64,000 nucleotides of DNA from Perognathus longimembris pacificus (Eukaryota > Chordata > Mammalia > Rodentia > Heteromyidae): positions 29,339,475 through 29,403,474 of the forward strand of contig NC_063188.1 of NCBI RefSeq assembly GCF_023159225.1, in the 5' to 3' direction. The translations under genes and the position numbers were made by a program. Below the pieces are notes generated by a model. That model saw only the letters and a list, made by a program, of their open reading frames with translations, ran no database searches and had not been told where the DNA came from. Numbering within the stretch: the stretch's first letter is position 1; each line of letters begins with the position of its first letter. Shown here in pieces: positions 1 to 11,462 of the stretch.

Positions 1-197
1 AAAGCCTCCTACAAAGCTATTCAACAAGACTATTTTTTAACTGATACATAAAAGCATAAGAAAAGACTTTTCATATTGCTTTGGATGATGGGAATTCGGA
101 TGATAGTAAATGTTTAAATTAAAATTAGAATTGTCTTCTAAGATATTAGAAAAGTTGTCAGTGGTGCCAGTACTATGGATTCAGATGCATTTTCTGT

Positions 198-419
198 TTG
201 TTTGTTTGTCGTTGTTGTTGTTGTTGTTGTTTGCAAGTCCTGGTTCTTGGACTCAGGGCCTGGGCACTGTGCACTTCTTTTTGCTCAAGGCTAGCACTCT
301 ACCAGTTGAGCCACAGCCCCACTTTCAGCTTTTTCTGTTTATGTGGTGCTGAAGAATTGAACCCAGGGCTTCATGCATGATAGGCAAGCACTCTACACTA
401 AGCCACATTCCCAGTCTCC
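198..419 (-). mobile_element. Dimeric ID-type SINE (IDL-Geo-like), minus strand
   Basis: Read on the minus strand, this has the ID-like head with A and B boxes, then the diverged second unit containing 'ctcaa.tgg.agagtgctagccttgagc', then 'gcccaggactg'-type 3' sequence. The tail appears on the plus strand as a (GTT)n run at about 198-231, so the A-tail has become a CAA microsatellite. Old copy with many substitutions. Short open frames here are SINE artefacts. Confidence 0.9.
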
Positions 420-832
420 ATTTTATGGTTTTGAATTAATGAATAATGCCTCCAATGAATGGGAGATATTTTTTCTTTTTTGTCAAGGATAATTTGTATG
501 TTTACAACATCATTTAAGTGCCATACAAAATTATCATCAAAGGTAAATGGCTACAGCTGGCTAATGAGACGAGTACATGTCTACAGCATCATGTGCCAAA
601 TGTATTTTTCATCATTATATGGCACATGGGCTGTTGACTCTCTACCTCTGAGTGGAAGTTATAATTAAATATTGCTGGAAGATCATTATCTGAGATGCAT
701 TTTTTAAATTATACTAACTTGCATTAGGTTGAAAAAGCAAAGCAGGAATAGTTAATGAAGATAGTATAGATTTGTGTAGCCAATACTTCAAGCATTCCTA
801 TGAAAAGAAACATATGTTTGGGAGATTATCTG
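420..832. other. Unannotated AT-rich sequence
   Basis: I see no gene, recognised repeat or splice-supported exon. A 69-codon open frame at 459-668 has no recognisable domain. Confidence 0.5.
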
Positions 833-908
833 GAGGGCTGGGGTAGAGCTCACCAGTACTACACTTGTCTAGAAGGCATGAAGCCCTGAGATTCAATCCC
901 AGTATGGC
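833..908 (+). mobile_element. Old ID monomer SINE (tRNA-Ala-like)
   Basis: Begins 'ggctggggtagagctca' (ID start plus A-box region) and carries a B-box-like 'gattcaatccc' near 890-900. Only one tRNA-like unit is present. It is diverged and therefore old. Confidence 0.7.
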
Positions 909-1384
909 AATCAGTAGACCAATCAATTAAAAGACTCCTGTAAACTCTGAATCTGAAAACAGAAGGTAACACAAAGTCAAGAGCCATAAACGTATTTTTA
1001 AATATCATACCTATTGGTTTTGCTAAGATGACAGATATTAATATACTGCACACACATAAATAATAATTATAATGATAGATATGCATATATATATAGCATA
1101 TAAGTAGAATGTTTTTTGTATATAAGATATACAACACATATGAATTAGTTCAAATGTGATGACCATTGCATAATGTATACATATCAAAACATTAAGTCAT
1201 AGTCTTTTAGTATGTATGATTTTTATATGACAAGCAGTAACTTTGAGTCGAAGATGTTTTCTAAAATGAGCAAAACCTAGCAGAAGACAAACTCAAGACA
1301 GGGATACAGGTCACCATGAAAGAAAGATAACCATAGAAAACATACTTGCATACACATGTAGAATATATATGATATGTATAAAAC

Positions 1385-1460
1385 AATAGATTATATGTAT
1401 GTATATGTGTGCACATATGTGTGCATATGTGTGTATATATACACATATATACATGTACAA
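1385..1460. repeat. Alternating purine/pyrimidine (TG/TA-rich) tract
   Basis: A run of imperfect TATG, TGTG, CATA and TATA units, almost entirely alternating purine and pyrimidine. This is a low-complexity microsatellite relic with Z-DNA-forming character. The rest of 909-1630 shows no gene or recognised repeat. Confidence 0.7.
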
Positions 1461-1630
1461 ATATACTTAAATAGAAAAATAACAAAAGTGAAGAAAACAA
1501 ACCATATAGAAAAATTCTAAAAAATATGATATGTATTAGATAGTGTAAAATAATGTGAAATAACTGCTACTAAAAGTATTAATTTCTGTAAAGGCAAGTG
1601 GGCTTAAATTACCTACTATAAGAAGAATGT

Positions 1631-1818
1631 GGGGCTGGGAATGTCGCTTAGGATAGAGTGCTTGCCTAGCATAGGTAAAGCCCTTGGTTCCATTCTTCAA
1701 TACTACATAAATGGAAAAAGCCAGAAGTGGCACTGTGGTTCAAGTGTTAATCTTGAGCAAAAAGAAGCCAGGGGCAGTGCTCAGGCCCTGAGTTTCAAGC
1801 TCCAGCGCTGGCAAAGAA
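1631..1818 (+). mobile_element. Dimeric ID-type SINE
   Basis: Starts 'ggggctgggaatg' and keeps both ID-like units; the second unit ends 'cagcgctggcaaag'. Its A-rich tail runs straight into the compound trinucleotide repeat at 1821, suggesting the repeat was seeded from the SINE tail. Confidence 0.9.
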
Positions 1819-1820
1819 AA

Positions 1821-1876
1821 GGGAGGAGGAGGAAGAGGAGGAGGAGGAGGAGGAGAAGGAAGATGATGATGATGAT

Positions 1877-1907
<31 letters not shown>

Positions 1908-1971
1908 AGGAGGAGGAGGAGGAGGAGGAGGAGGAGGAGGAGGAGGAGGAGGAGGAAGAGGGGGAGGTTAG
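1821..1971. repeat. Compound trinucleotide microsatellite (GGA)n(GAT)n(GCT)n(GAT)n(GGA)n
   Basis: Order: GGA/GAA-rich 1821-1861, GAT x5 from 1862, GCT x4 from 1877, GAT x6 from 1889, then GAG/GGA units from 1907 to about 1955 with an imperfect end. It produces spurious poly-Arg/Met/Leu frames on both strands. It sits at the 3' tail of the preceding SINE. Confidence 0.95.
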
Positions 1972-2059
1972 ATTGATTCACAAAATTAAACCCATAGTTG
2001 ACTGATAATACAACATACCTGAAAGAAAATAATTTAAAAATCTAAATGTAAAGTACAGA

Positions 2060-2061
<2 letters not shown>

Positions 2062-2094
<33 letters not shown>
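2062..2094. repeat. (AC)n microsatellite
   Basis: An uninterrupted AC dinucleotide run of about 16 units. Confidence 0.97.
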
Positions 2095-2097
<3 letters not shown>

Positions 2098-2423
2098 GAA
2101 ACACAGGGATTTAAGTAGGCACAATGATTGCCATGAGACAATGAGACCCAAAGTAAATTCAGAACAAAATATACTTATTTAACAATGTAGAAGAGTTAAA
2201 CAACATAATGTAAAAGATAAACTAAAGATTATATCATAGTACATTTCCAGAATTGGTCAGGTTATAAGAAAATCTCAGTAGGTTTTAAAAACAGGAAAAA
2301 CTACAACTAAAGCTGATGTAGTCACGTCAGAATAAACAAAAGTCATACTTCAATTTGCACTTTCCTTTTCCTCCTCATTTTGAGTCATGTTTCTTTTTCT
2401 TTTGGGGGGGAGGGGGTAATACA

Positions 2424-2644
2424 TTATAACTTTTTTTTGCCAGTCCTAGGGTTTGAACTCAGGGTCTGAGTACTGTCCTTGGCTTCTTTTTGCTCAAGGC
2501 TAGCACTCTACATCTTGAGCTAGAGCGCCACTTCTATATATGGCTTTTTCTATATATGGTGCTAAGGAATCTAACCCAGGGCTTCATGTATATGAGGCAA
2601 GCACTCTATCATTAGGCCATATTCCCAGCCCTGTTATAACTTTT
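2424..2644 (-). mobile_element. Dimeric ID-type SINE with target duplication
   Basis: Minus-strand copy (body 2435-2633) with both ID-like units. It is flanked by an 11-bp perfect direct repeat, ttataactttt, at 2424-2434 and 2634-2644, as expected for L1-mediated insertion. Confidence 0.93.
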
Positions 2645-3895
2645 AATGTATGCCTGAAACCATAAATTTTTATATCCATTTTTGTTCCAATGTATGTTTT
2701 AAGCTTTTTTTTCTAGAATAAAGTTGTTACTTGCAATCATCTTAATCCTTTTGAATCAGTTTTTCAAGATAGGAAAGTCAGAGAAATAGGTTATCTTACT
2801 CCAGAGATAAAACTCATCTGCGCAACCTTTTTGCTGCTTAATGAATGATGAGGTTCTTTGTTCTCTTGGAAAGGGGATCTATTCCCCATTTTTTTGTCTC
2901 TTAAGGCCACTGTCTTTCATTCTCTGTGGCTCAATATAGATTGTATTGGCTTTTAAAATCATTTCAGTTGGAAGGACAAATCTAATCACTATTGTAGATA
3001 TACTTTTAAATGATTTGTATTTCTAAGGACGTGGTTTATATATTCAAAAATATGTTTCTGGACAAGAATAGTGAAAAGTAAATACAAAAATTGAATGTAC
3101 ATATAGGTAATTTATTGTAATTGTATAAAATTGATAATTGCAGAGGGAAAAAAGTCTTTCAAATTTTATACACAGTAAACTCTAAACAGCAAAATTACCA
3201 CAAAGTAATCTTGGGCTTTTTGGTGTTTATTGTTTGCATTGATACTGTGCAGTAATTTTGCAAATGAAGAAACACATTCAAATTTCTACAAACCAATTTT
3301 CTCTTTGTATGATAAGAGAGGTAGAAAAGAGAGGAACATGGTCAGCTTTCCTCCTTGTATAGAGAAATAGAGACACGTTTACTTTATAAAGCTAATACCT
3401 AACAAAAGATAACCAACACCATGTCTTTCCTTACTCTATGTTCTCTTTATCTTTTAATTTTGTTGATATTGACTCTACATTCAATTGTGGGCTTTTCAAA
3501 TTAATTTTTTTTCATGGATTTGACATGGTTAATTGTTTATAATTATACTCTCTTTTCTAATGCCCAAATAATAGATAATAATCTAGCCAGTTCAAAGGAT
3601 TTTAACTTGTAAATTTGTCCTTGTAGTGCTACCTTAGCCATTTTAAGTCATTCTTGCTTTCTGAAACAAAAACAAGCAAAAAAAAATGAAAGAAGATATT
3701 CGAACATTTGGGTTCCCTTTCCTGCTCAACTTTCTCAACTTATTCTAGTATTTGAGACCAAATATTAGTCACTAAACTACAACTAGAATGATTCCACACA
3801 GTTATTGTGGTTGACACAATGACAATGCCGTGGGCCACTGTTAGTGAGGAAAACAGTATTTTTAAAGTTATGAATTCCTATTTACTTTTCAATTT
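2645..3895. other. Unannotated AT-rich sequence
   Basis: I see no convincing coding, RNA or repeat signal in this 1.25-kb stretch. Confidence 0.5.
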
Positions 3896-4126
3896 AAGAC
3901 ATAGTATGGGGCTGGGAATATGGCCTAGTGGCAAGAGCAGTTGCCTCATATACATGAAGCCCTGGGTTCAATTCCCCAGCACCACATATGTAGAAAATGG
4001 CCAGAAGTGGCGCTGTGGCTCAAATGGCATAGTGCTAGCCTTGAGCAAAATGAAGCTAGGGACAGTGCTCAGGCCCTGAGTCCAAGCCCCAGGACTGGCA
4101 AAAAAAAAAAAAAAAAGACATATTAT
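3896..4126 (+). mobile_element. Dimeric ID-type SINE with target duplication
   Basis: Body 3908-4114 with a 16-nt A tail. The flanks aagacatagtat (3896-3907) and aagacatattat (4115-4126) match at 11 of 12 positions. Both ID-like units are intact, so the copy is fairly young. Confidence 0.95.
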
Positions 4127-4558
4127 CTTATATCTTCAAGTTTTCTTCCTACATAAAAGGATTTCTTTTATAACACATCCTTCTTGAATCATAGATTACA
4201 ATTCTGTAATGACTTTATACACATTTATTTCCAGGTACGTTATTACTTCTGCTATTATATTGATGTTCCCATATCTCTTAGGTTTTCTGATCCACTTTAT
4301 ATGCATTTACTTAAGAATACTTCCATTGTTGATTGGATAATACATGGGCCCTGAAAAGAAGAGCCACCACCTAATAGAGAATTAAAGAAGATTTAATAAA
4401 GGGGAAAAAGACACTGTGTATACCTGGGGGTAAATGTATTTTTTTCTTTCTAGCTATCTACAGCTTACAGTAGAGGTCAGAGATCCGTGTTCAGAGAAGA
4501 GAGATAGACTTCATCAGAGGACTATAGTGAGGCAAAGCCTTACAGGGGCGAATCAGAA

Positions 4559-4680
4559 ATATAATTACTCAAATATAGATTCCATATATGTGTAAGAACA
4601 TATTCCATATATCATGTATTCCATATATATAATATATTCCATATATATAACAAGTATAAATACTCAAATATAGTTTCCAT
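4559..4680. repeat. Local tandem array of an 'attccatatat' unit inside a longer direct repeat
   Basis: Several copies of attccatatat-like units occur between 4580 and 4640. The block is bounded by two similar ~25-bp segments, both containing 'actcaaatatag.ttccat', near 4564-4585 and 4660-4680. This looks like a locally expanded duplication. Confidence 0.8.
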
Positions 4681-5400
4681 CTGCCTCTTGCATGCTCTGG
4701 ATTCCTGCCGTCTGCTAAATACAATGGTAAGAGAATATAAGAGAACTCAGTTCCTCCTCCATGAATGAAGTCACCATCCTACCAGATGCTCAAGCTTATC
4801 TTTGATTTTATTACCATAATCTCCTTCAGGCAAAATGACCAGGAATTTATACCTTCAAGATATTTTTAAAATACATCCCTCCATCAAATATTGTACTAAA
4901 CTTTTTAATGGTTCAACTGCCACTAAGTTTGACCAGATTCACTTTGTCAATCTTGTTGCTACTTTAACATTCTGTCTCCTCATCAATGCAGTAAAGTCTA
5001 CTTCTAGACCCTACTGATTTGCGCTTTTTTTTACTCCACTTAAATAACTCAATAGCGTATTTTGAACTGGAATTCCTTTCATTTGATCATTATATGAAGG
5101 CTCATTCTGTAGCCTAGTATTGTTATTTTGTAAACTATCCCATCCAGCCTTTATAGTATAATTTCTACAAGTTATTCAATTAATTTAATACTCTAATTGC
5201 TGTAAAGCAAGTCCCAGTTGTGAATACAATCTCCAGAAAACAGAGAAGACACATTGTTTTTGCTTTTCTACTTTATAAGTTTTATTTGCAAACTTTTCCC
5301 AACCCAAACCAGAAAAACTTGAAGAGTATAATAAATCATCTGTATACCTCTTTTCTGTAGAGAATTTTTTTGTTCTGAATATTTTTATTCTAAGTATTTT
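4681..5400. other. Unannotated AT-rich sequence
   Basis: Nothing recognisable beyond short unsupported frames. The left neighbour 4127-4558 is likewise blank. Confidence 0.45.
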
Positions 5401-5404
5401 TCTG

Positions 5405-5631
5405 TTTTTTTTCCATTTCTTTATTGTTAAAGTGATGCACAGAGAGGTTACAGTTTCATAAGTAAAGCAGTGAGTACATTTCTTATCCAACTTGTTACCT
5501 CCTCCCTCATACCCCCGCCCCATGAGTTGTACAGTTGGTTTACACCATATAGTTTTGTAAGTATTGTTGTTGCATTGGCTTGTCTTTTTATCCTTTATCT
5601 CTCAGTTTTGATATTCTCTTTCCCTTCCCGA

Positions 5632-5696
<65 letters not shown>

Positions 5697-6058
5697 GAAT
5701 TCTATGCCTCTATCAGAAAGAATGATATTGCCCCATTCATAAGAAAATGAAAGACTTGGAAAAAATAATACTAAGTGAAGTGAGCCAGACCCAAAGAAAC
5801 ATGGACTCTGGTTTCCGTCATTGGGAATAATTAGTACACGTGTAAGAGAGTCCTAGGAGAAGATCACAATAGCTCAATTGCTATGTCCATATGAACACAC
5901 AAGATGATGCTAAGCAAAATGAACTCTAAGTTATGGAAACAAATGGTACCATTGTTGTTATTTTCAACATACCATGTGAAATTATGCCCTTTTTCTTTTG
6001 TCTTTCTTTCCTGTGGTTTTACCCCTGATATCACGGTAACTGATTTTGGTACCCTGAA
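5405..6058 (-). mobile_element. L1 fragment with inverted 5' half and internal (TC)n
   Basis: 5405-5634 is L1 3'UTR on the minus strand: poly-T, then the reverse complement of the AATAAA end and the 'acttgttacctcctccctca' segment. 5690-6058 is L1 on the plus strand, from the ORF2 C-terminus ('agaaagaatgatattgcccc') through the upstream 3'UTR ('ggttttacccctgat'). The two halves are adjacent in a normal L1, so this is one insertion with a 5' inversion of the twin-priming type. A (TC)27 tract occupies the junction. I found no clear target duplication. Confidence 0.85.
5635..5688. repeat. (TC)27 microsatellite at an L1 inversion junction
   Basis: A perfect TC run of 54 bp lies between the minus-strand 3'UTR half and the plus-strand ORF2/3'UTR half of the L1. 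Confidence 0.97.
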
Positions 6059-6440
6059 GAAGACATATTTTGAGAAGTCAAATTGGGAATATTTCTTACA
6101 AAGCTGTCTGCAGGTGGACACCTGTCTTAAATACCTGTGGTCCCGAACAAGGTCCAAACCAAGCTTTGAAAGACAAAAAAACACATACTTGAATGGAGAC
6201 AAACCCCTGGCATAAATAAAAGCACAAGGAGCAGCTCCCCTGGAGCTAACCTACATGACGTATCTACATATTTTCTGAAGCAGAGCCCACCTTGCTGCAC
6301 ATATTGAACCAGGCATCTGTAATTCAGAGGATGGCTTCTTTCACCTGTAGGCCTTTGAAGCTGGCTAGAAAGACTCTATCACCAAGCTCGGCGCCAGTAT
6401 GGCTTGTGAGAACAAGGTGGTATTACTTATTACTTATTAT
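6059..6440. other. Unidentified sequence with locally higher GC
   Basis: This differs from its AT-rich surroundings, with several CpGs such as 'ctcggcgccag' near 6388. I could not assign it to an L1, SINE or LTR family. It may be an older L1 3'UTR or LTR fragment. Confidence 0.4.
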
Positions 6441-6639
6441 TTCACTTATAATCAAACGAAAATATTGATAGTTCTCCATGCAGAACTTATTTTTCTTACT
6501 TTACAACACATGTTTTAGTTGCCTGTAACATACAAAACACAGAACTATGTGCTGTGTATAAATAAACATGAATGAGACCAAATCCATGCCCTCAAAAACC
6601 TCTTTCTGTTGCCTGTAATTAATCTAGACTCAGCTTACA

Positions 6640-6800
6640 CATGGCTTTGTCTATGAAGCCTGTACTGATTATACCAATTAAAGCTAATTACTCCTTCTTC
6701 TGTGTTCCCTAATGCTTTTTGCACATTTATACTGTAGCACTACTGTTTCTATTACTTAAACACATTGCTTTCTGATTAGGTTCTACATTAATTAGCATAT
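6640..6800 (+). mobile_element. Ancient L2 LINE fragment (probable)
   Basis: Matches the general L2 3' pattern: 'atgaagcctgtactgatt', then 'actccttcttctgtgttccct', 'gctttttgcaca' and 'actgtagcac'. The identification is from memory of the family layout and no alignment was run. Confidence 0.6.
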
Positions 6801-7385
6801 ATTGAAAATATTTGTATCCTTTAGGTCTATCAATAATCTAAAATGTTCTTAAATGAAAGAATCAATGTTGAAATCTATGAATTAGAATAGAGAGTCTAGG
6901 TAAGGGAAGACAAAAACAAAAGAAAAGGAAACAAGGAAGGAGAAACCTGAAATAACTCTGAAGCACTGGTTTTGGATTTGAGTTAGGGCTATAGTATTTT
7001 TAAATTGAGAGAGCAAGCAGGAAATTGAGGTGTTTATTTTGTGAAGCTCAAATACTCCATATTGAGCAATTATCTTGTAATAAGCATCATTTCAAGGAAT
7101 GAATTTGGTGGCTACAGTTTAATTAACTGAAAGTAATTCCACATGTTAAGAACTGGAAAGCCTACAAGGTGACCTCATTACAGTCAGTGAGAAAGGTCAT
7201 TAGTAGCACTATGCAAATATGCAGTCTTATCAACAAGCAGTTCAAGTGAGCATTGATGTATAGTAAATATCTCATTTGGTGCTATTATGTCTGTGCAAAT
7301 GTGTGTTTCAGAAAGAAATTTAGCTCTTACAGTTAACTGAAAGGTGTTGATTCGTAGAGAAATTATTTAGGGTATTTTCTTTACC

Positions 7386-7616
7386 AAGAATGATACCATG
7401 GGGGCTGGGAATATGGGCTAGTGGCAAGAGTGCTTGCCTCGTATACATGAAGCCCTGGGTTCGATTCCCCAGCACCACATATATAGAAAATGGCCAGAAG
7501 TGACGCTGTGGCTCAAGTGGCAGAGTGCTAGCCTTGAGCAAATAGAAGCCAGGAACAGTGCTCAGGCCCTGAGTCCAAGGCCCAGGACTGGCAAAAAGAA
7601 AAAAAAGAATGATACC
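7386..7616 (+). mobile_element. Dimeric ID-type SINE with perfect target duplication
   Basis: Body 7401-7604, both ID-like units intact, ending 'cccaggactggcaaaaag'. It is flanked by identical 12-bp repeats, aagaatgatacc, at 7386-7397 and 7605-7616. A young insertion. Confidence 0.97.
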
Positions 7617-7759
7617 TTGAATCTTAGTTCTGCTTTGGTAATTTTCTTAGTATACCATGCCTTTATTTAATCTGAAGTTAAAAGTGTTTCCTGTTAATAT
7701 TTTATATTTTACATTTATTTGGGAAATTACTATTATTCAAAATATATTAACAGAGAAGG

Positions 7760-7930
7760 GATGGTCTGGAGAGTAGTGGAAACAGCACCAGATGGGGCTT
7801 CAGGTGATCTAGGTTCTAATCCTTACACTGTCATCTAATCCAACAGGTTGGTTTAGAGCTAAGTCATTTTCTTTTGAAGTATAATTCTCACTTCTGAAAA
7901 AAAATAGGCTTGACTAGATTGAAGATGGCA
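7760..7930 (+). mobile_element. MIR SINE (ancient)
   Basis: Follows the MIR order: 'gtagtggaaacagcacc', 'gatctaggttctaatcc', 'gctaagtcattttc', then 'ataattctcacttctgaaaa'. It is strongly diverged, as expected for this old mammalian family. Confidence 0.75.
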
Positions 7931-8602
7931 AAGTAGAATTTAATCATTTGAATCCATATCAGATAGGTTGTATAAAAACTTTGAATTTCTGTAGCATTAA
8001 GAAACAAATTAGCAAGATTTAGGTAGGCCTCACACCTTAGATTTGCCTAAATAGTTTCTCACATCCTTCTAAAACTACACACATACAAAATATACTCAAG
8101 GAAAAATGAAGGTTTAGAGAACTGAACTGTGATATAAACATTGTCTAAAAGTCAAACTCCGCTGTTTGCTGTTAACTACCTCAATTTTTCTAGTATCACA
8201 TATCAACCCTGGTACAGATCTATCCTATACTTGCAGATACATGAGAAATGAATTTGTGGTGTTTTGGATGAAGGTATCCTTTAATTTAAATTCTTGTATA
8301 TTTTTCAGAGGACTTCAGATATTTCTACTAAGAATGTTACTTTAGCCTGTCTCTGGGAAAGTCTCTCTACTACTGTCTGTGATTTGTTTAAGTAATCTTG
8401 TGAAGACACTTTTAGTCATTGATGTAAGGCTTAGTCAGTTGCCATTTCCTAGAATGGGAGTATTTTTCATTCTTTCTTGATAAAAGGACCCATTGCAAAA
8501 AGACTTTATGTAGAGTGGATCTTTTGTATTTATTATATAGCATGTGCTAAATATATGTATGTATATAGTGTATGCTACATATATATTGTATTTATGCATT
8601 TT
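7931..8602. other. Unannotated AT-rich sequence
   Basis: No recognisable gene or repeat beyond short TATG/TATA-rich runs near 8550-8590. Confidence 0.5.
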
Positions 8603-8604
8603 AC

Positions 8605-8668
8605 AGTGCTGAGAACCAGAGCATCATACTTGGAATGCAAGCACTCTATCACTGAACTCTAGCTGCAA
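8605..8668 (-). mobile_element. Old ID monomer, minus strand
   Basis: On the minus strand this reads as 'gctagagttcagtgatagag' followed by 'tgcttgcattcca', an ID A-box region and anticodon-arm equivalent. Short and diverged. Confidence 0.6.
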
Positions 8669-8764
8669 CACAGTTCATCATATTTTAAATGAATAAGTCA
8701 GTCTACAAGCTGGCAATAATATTATCAGTAAGCAAATTTAAGAATGGTTTTGGAGTACTCTTTG

Positions 8765-8999
8765 TTTTTTACTTTGCCAACACTGGGGCTTAAACTCGGG
8801 GACTGGGGTGGGCCTTGAACTTTTTTTGTGCTCAAAGCTAGTACTCTACAACTTGAGCCACAGCTCCACTTCTAGATTTTGCAGTTAATTGAAGATATCA
8901 GTCTCATGGACTTGATTATCCAGACTGACTTCAAACCAGGATCCTCAGAACTCAACACCATGAATAGCTAGGAGTCTGTGAGTCACCATCTCTCAGCAA
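8765..8999 (-). mobile_element. B1-dID-type SINE, minus strand
   Basis: The minus strand begins with a 7SL/B1-like head: 'gtgactcacagactcctagc' on its own strand corresponds to the usual 'cctgtaatcctagctactc' part. It ends with the diverged ID tail 'ctcaagttgtagagtacta'. Diverged copy. Confidence 0.8.
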
Positions 9000-10860
9000 T
9001 TTTGGAGTGTATTTGACATATATCATACATCTTCATATAAAAAAATATAGAGCATTATGTATGTTAACTTAGTGTTTGGTTGAGTGTAGAACCTAGTTTC
9101 AGTCCCAAACAGTGTCAAAAAGTATATTTTCTAAATAGGTAAAATTAAAACAAAAACAGTCAATGAAAGTGTTCATCTAGTAAGATATTGAAAAGGGGAA
9201 CTTTATGTTTTGGAGGGATGGTATTGTATTGAATTTTTATTCATTTATTTATTTTATCATCTTTATATGTATAAAGGAGCTGTCATTTAAACAAAGTAGT
9301 TTATGAATACAATGCATTGTGAGAGAAATTTTATTTTATAAGTCAATTTAGATTGCTGCACAATTATATATTTTCAAATCCCCGAAGAAATGATCTGTCT
9401 GAGTTTAGAAATTTTATTACCTATGCTTTACTTTTGAATGATAGTAAGCACACCAAACTACCTTATGAAAACACTAGTGTTTTCTAGAAGACAGAAATTA
9501 AAAGCTTCCATTTATTTGGTCTGAAGATTCTCATATATTGGCCAATCAGAAATTATAGGATGTAGTTTAAAGGATTTGTTCTCTTGACCTGTGAATTTTA
9601 AAGTTTCCTTTATATTGACATTTATAAATTTTTCAGAAGTTGAATTTAAGGTAAAGTAATTCCTATTACTCCTGTTGTTTATGTTTTCATTCATTTAATT
9701 AGAGCAATTATTTTTAAAATGCTAATTTTAACTTAAAATCTTGAAATAATGTGAATTCTGTTGCTATACCTACTTGGGTAAATGTGTCTAGTAAAATGGA
9801 CTCCCATCATTTCAGTAACTCATTTTATGATAAAAAGTAACACAGGCTTATTGCATATTTTCCCTTTTAAGATTATTAAAGAAAAATTGTCTTTGAGTGT
9901 CATGAAAAACAGCCAAGAACACAGTTTTGGTGATATGTCCATTTGAAGAAATTACCTACTAAGGAAATGTATCCTGTTATATTCTGAATATCAGAATATG
10001 ATTACCTGTTATTTGATTATCTGAAATTTTACCAGGCCTACTGATGTGTATATTTTCCATAATGAGATCTCCAGCTTAAAAGAAATTGCAGTGACTCCTA
10101 GTACCCTCACATTGTTGAGGATGCACTATATAAGCATTTGCTTAGAAAAGTGGTTTTTCTTTGTAATATTGAAGACAACCTGACAGCTAAAAAGGTACCG
10201 CTTTGTTTGGAAGCAAATATAAGAACTTTTTATTCTGTGTGTAAATGGTTGACTGATTTATCTTCAGATAAAGCATTCTTTGTTTTGTATTCATGTTGAA
10301 ATGAGGCCTTTCACAAAGGAAAAGAGTTAAAGTGAGAGGTGGAGCTCATGCAACTCTTTTCTTCAAATTTAGATATTGATGAACTTTGTTATTTTTATTT
10401 TTTTAACTAATAGTTGTTAAGATAACTGATTTGATTCTGAAAATATTAATTTAGGTAAAATACCAGGTAATGAAACTTCCTGTTTTTTCATGTGTTATTG
10501 GGAGATGTAACGTATAATAAACTATATTTACTAATTACAAACAATATCATAGGACGTTTCCATCCACAATGAGTGAACTATAGTAAACTGATTACATTAA
10601 AAATTAAGACAAAATACTATCCCAACTTGTTGAGGACATTAAAAGGTAAAAATAGGGATATTGACCCAGAAAAATAAAATTTGAACAAAAGCAAGTATGG
10701 AGGAGATGGTGTTTTTTCATGTTTGTTTGTTTTTCCTTCTTTTAACTTTCAGCTTTAATTCTAGGGCATGCCAATCTAGTGACTGTATAATAGAAAGCTC
10801 AACAAATAGTAGAAAAACTTCCTACAAAGAACAAACAAACATCATGTTTTGGTGCAGTAG
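9000..10860. other. Unannotated AT-rich sequence
   Basis: No recognised repeat or coding exon in about 1.9 kb. A 60-codon and a 67-codon open frame (9512-9694 minus, 10697-10900 plus) have no domain I recognise. Confidence 0.5.
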
Positions 10861-10865
10861 AAATC

Positions 10866-11100
10866 TCCATTTCTTTTTTTCTAATTTAATTTCATTGTAA
10901 AGGTGATATACAGAGGGTTTTCAGTTACACAAGTAAGATAGTGAGTACATATATTGTTGTACAGTGTTATCCCCTTCCTTGTTTTCTCACACTATCCCTC
11001 CCCCTGACTCCCCTCGCCACAAGTTGTGAAGTACATTTCCAACATAGTATTGCTGTTGCATTGGTTCACCCTTTGTCCTTTGTCTCACCAGTTTTTAAGA
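10866..11100 (-). mobile_element. L1 3'UTR fragment, minus strand
   Basis: Poly-T-rich start, then 'ttcattgtaaaggtgatata' and the pyrimidine-rich reverse complement of the L1 3'UTR purine tract, ending with 'cattggttcaccctttgtcc'. 5'-truncated within the 3'UTR. Confidence 0.85.
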
Positions 11101-11462
11101 CCAGCTCCATGTGAAACAGCTAAGACTTAATCATCTCAAACAGGAGTGAAAACCCATTTATGTGAATAAAGGGAATGGCAGAAACAGGTCTTCTTTATGC
11201 AGAGTGCCTGAGATAATCTCATAATTTGCATATCATTATTTTCACTTATCATTGACATCAGGTGTAGCCCAAAGTCTTGCAAACCATTCTGAGACTTACA
11301 TCTTTCTGACTAGAACAGGAAAAGGTAGAGAGATTTGAGGACATTCCTGGGGGAAAAATGCACAGAAGTTTATGCTTATGAACAAACAGAAGTTCAGAGC
11401 TCGGCACAGAAGCTGTAGTTCCACTAACTATACCCACAAATGATCATTTATTATTTGACAAG

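Noticed and set aside
833..908. Possible tRNA gene from the A-box and B-box-like sequences (also at many SINE heads)
   Set aside because: The cloverleaf is not preserved and the sequence continues as an ID-type SINE. These are retroposed copies.
1629..1981. 115- and 66-codon frames rich in Arg/Met or Leu/Ile
   Set aside because: Translations of a trinucleotide microsatellite and a SINE.
3941..4156. A recurring 50-70-codon frame reading 'MPHIHEALGSIPQHHI' and similar, also at 7434, 15295 and 42922
   Set aside because: It lies wholly inside the dimeric SINE and recurs because the SINE recurs. It runs through tRNA-like promoter boxes into the A tail, with no sign of coding selection.
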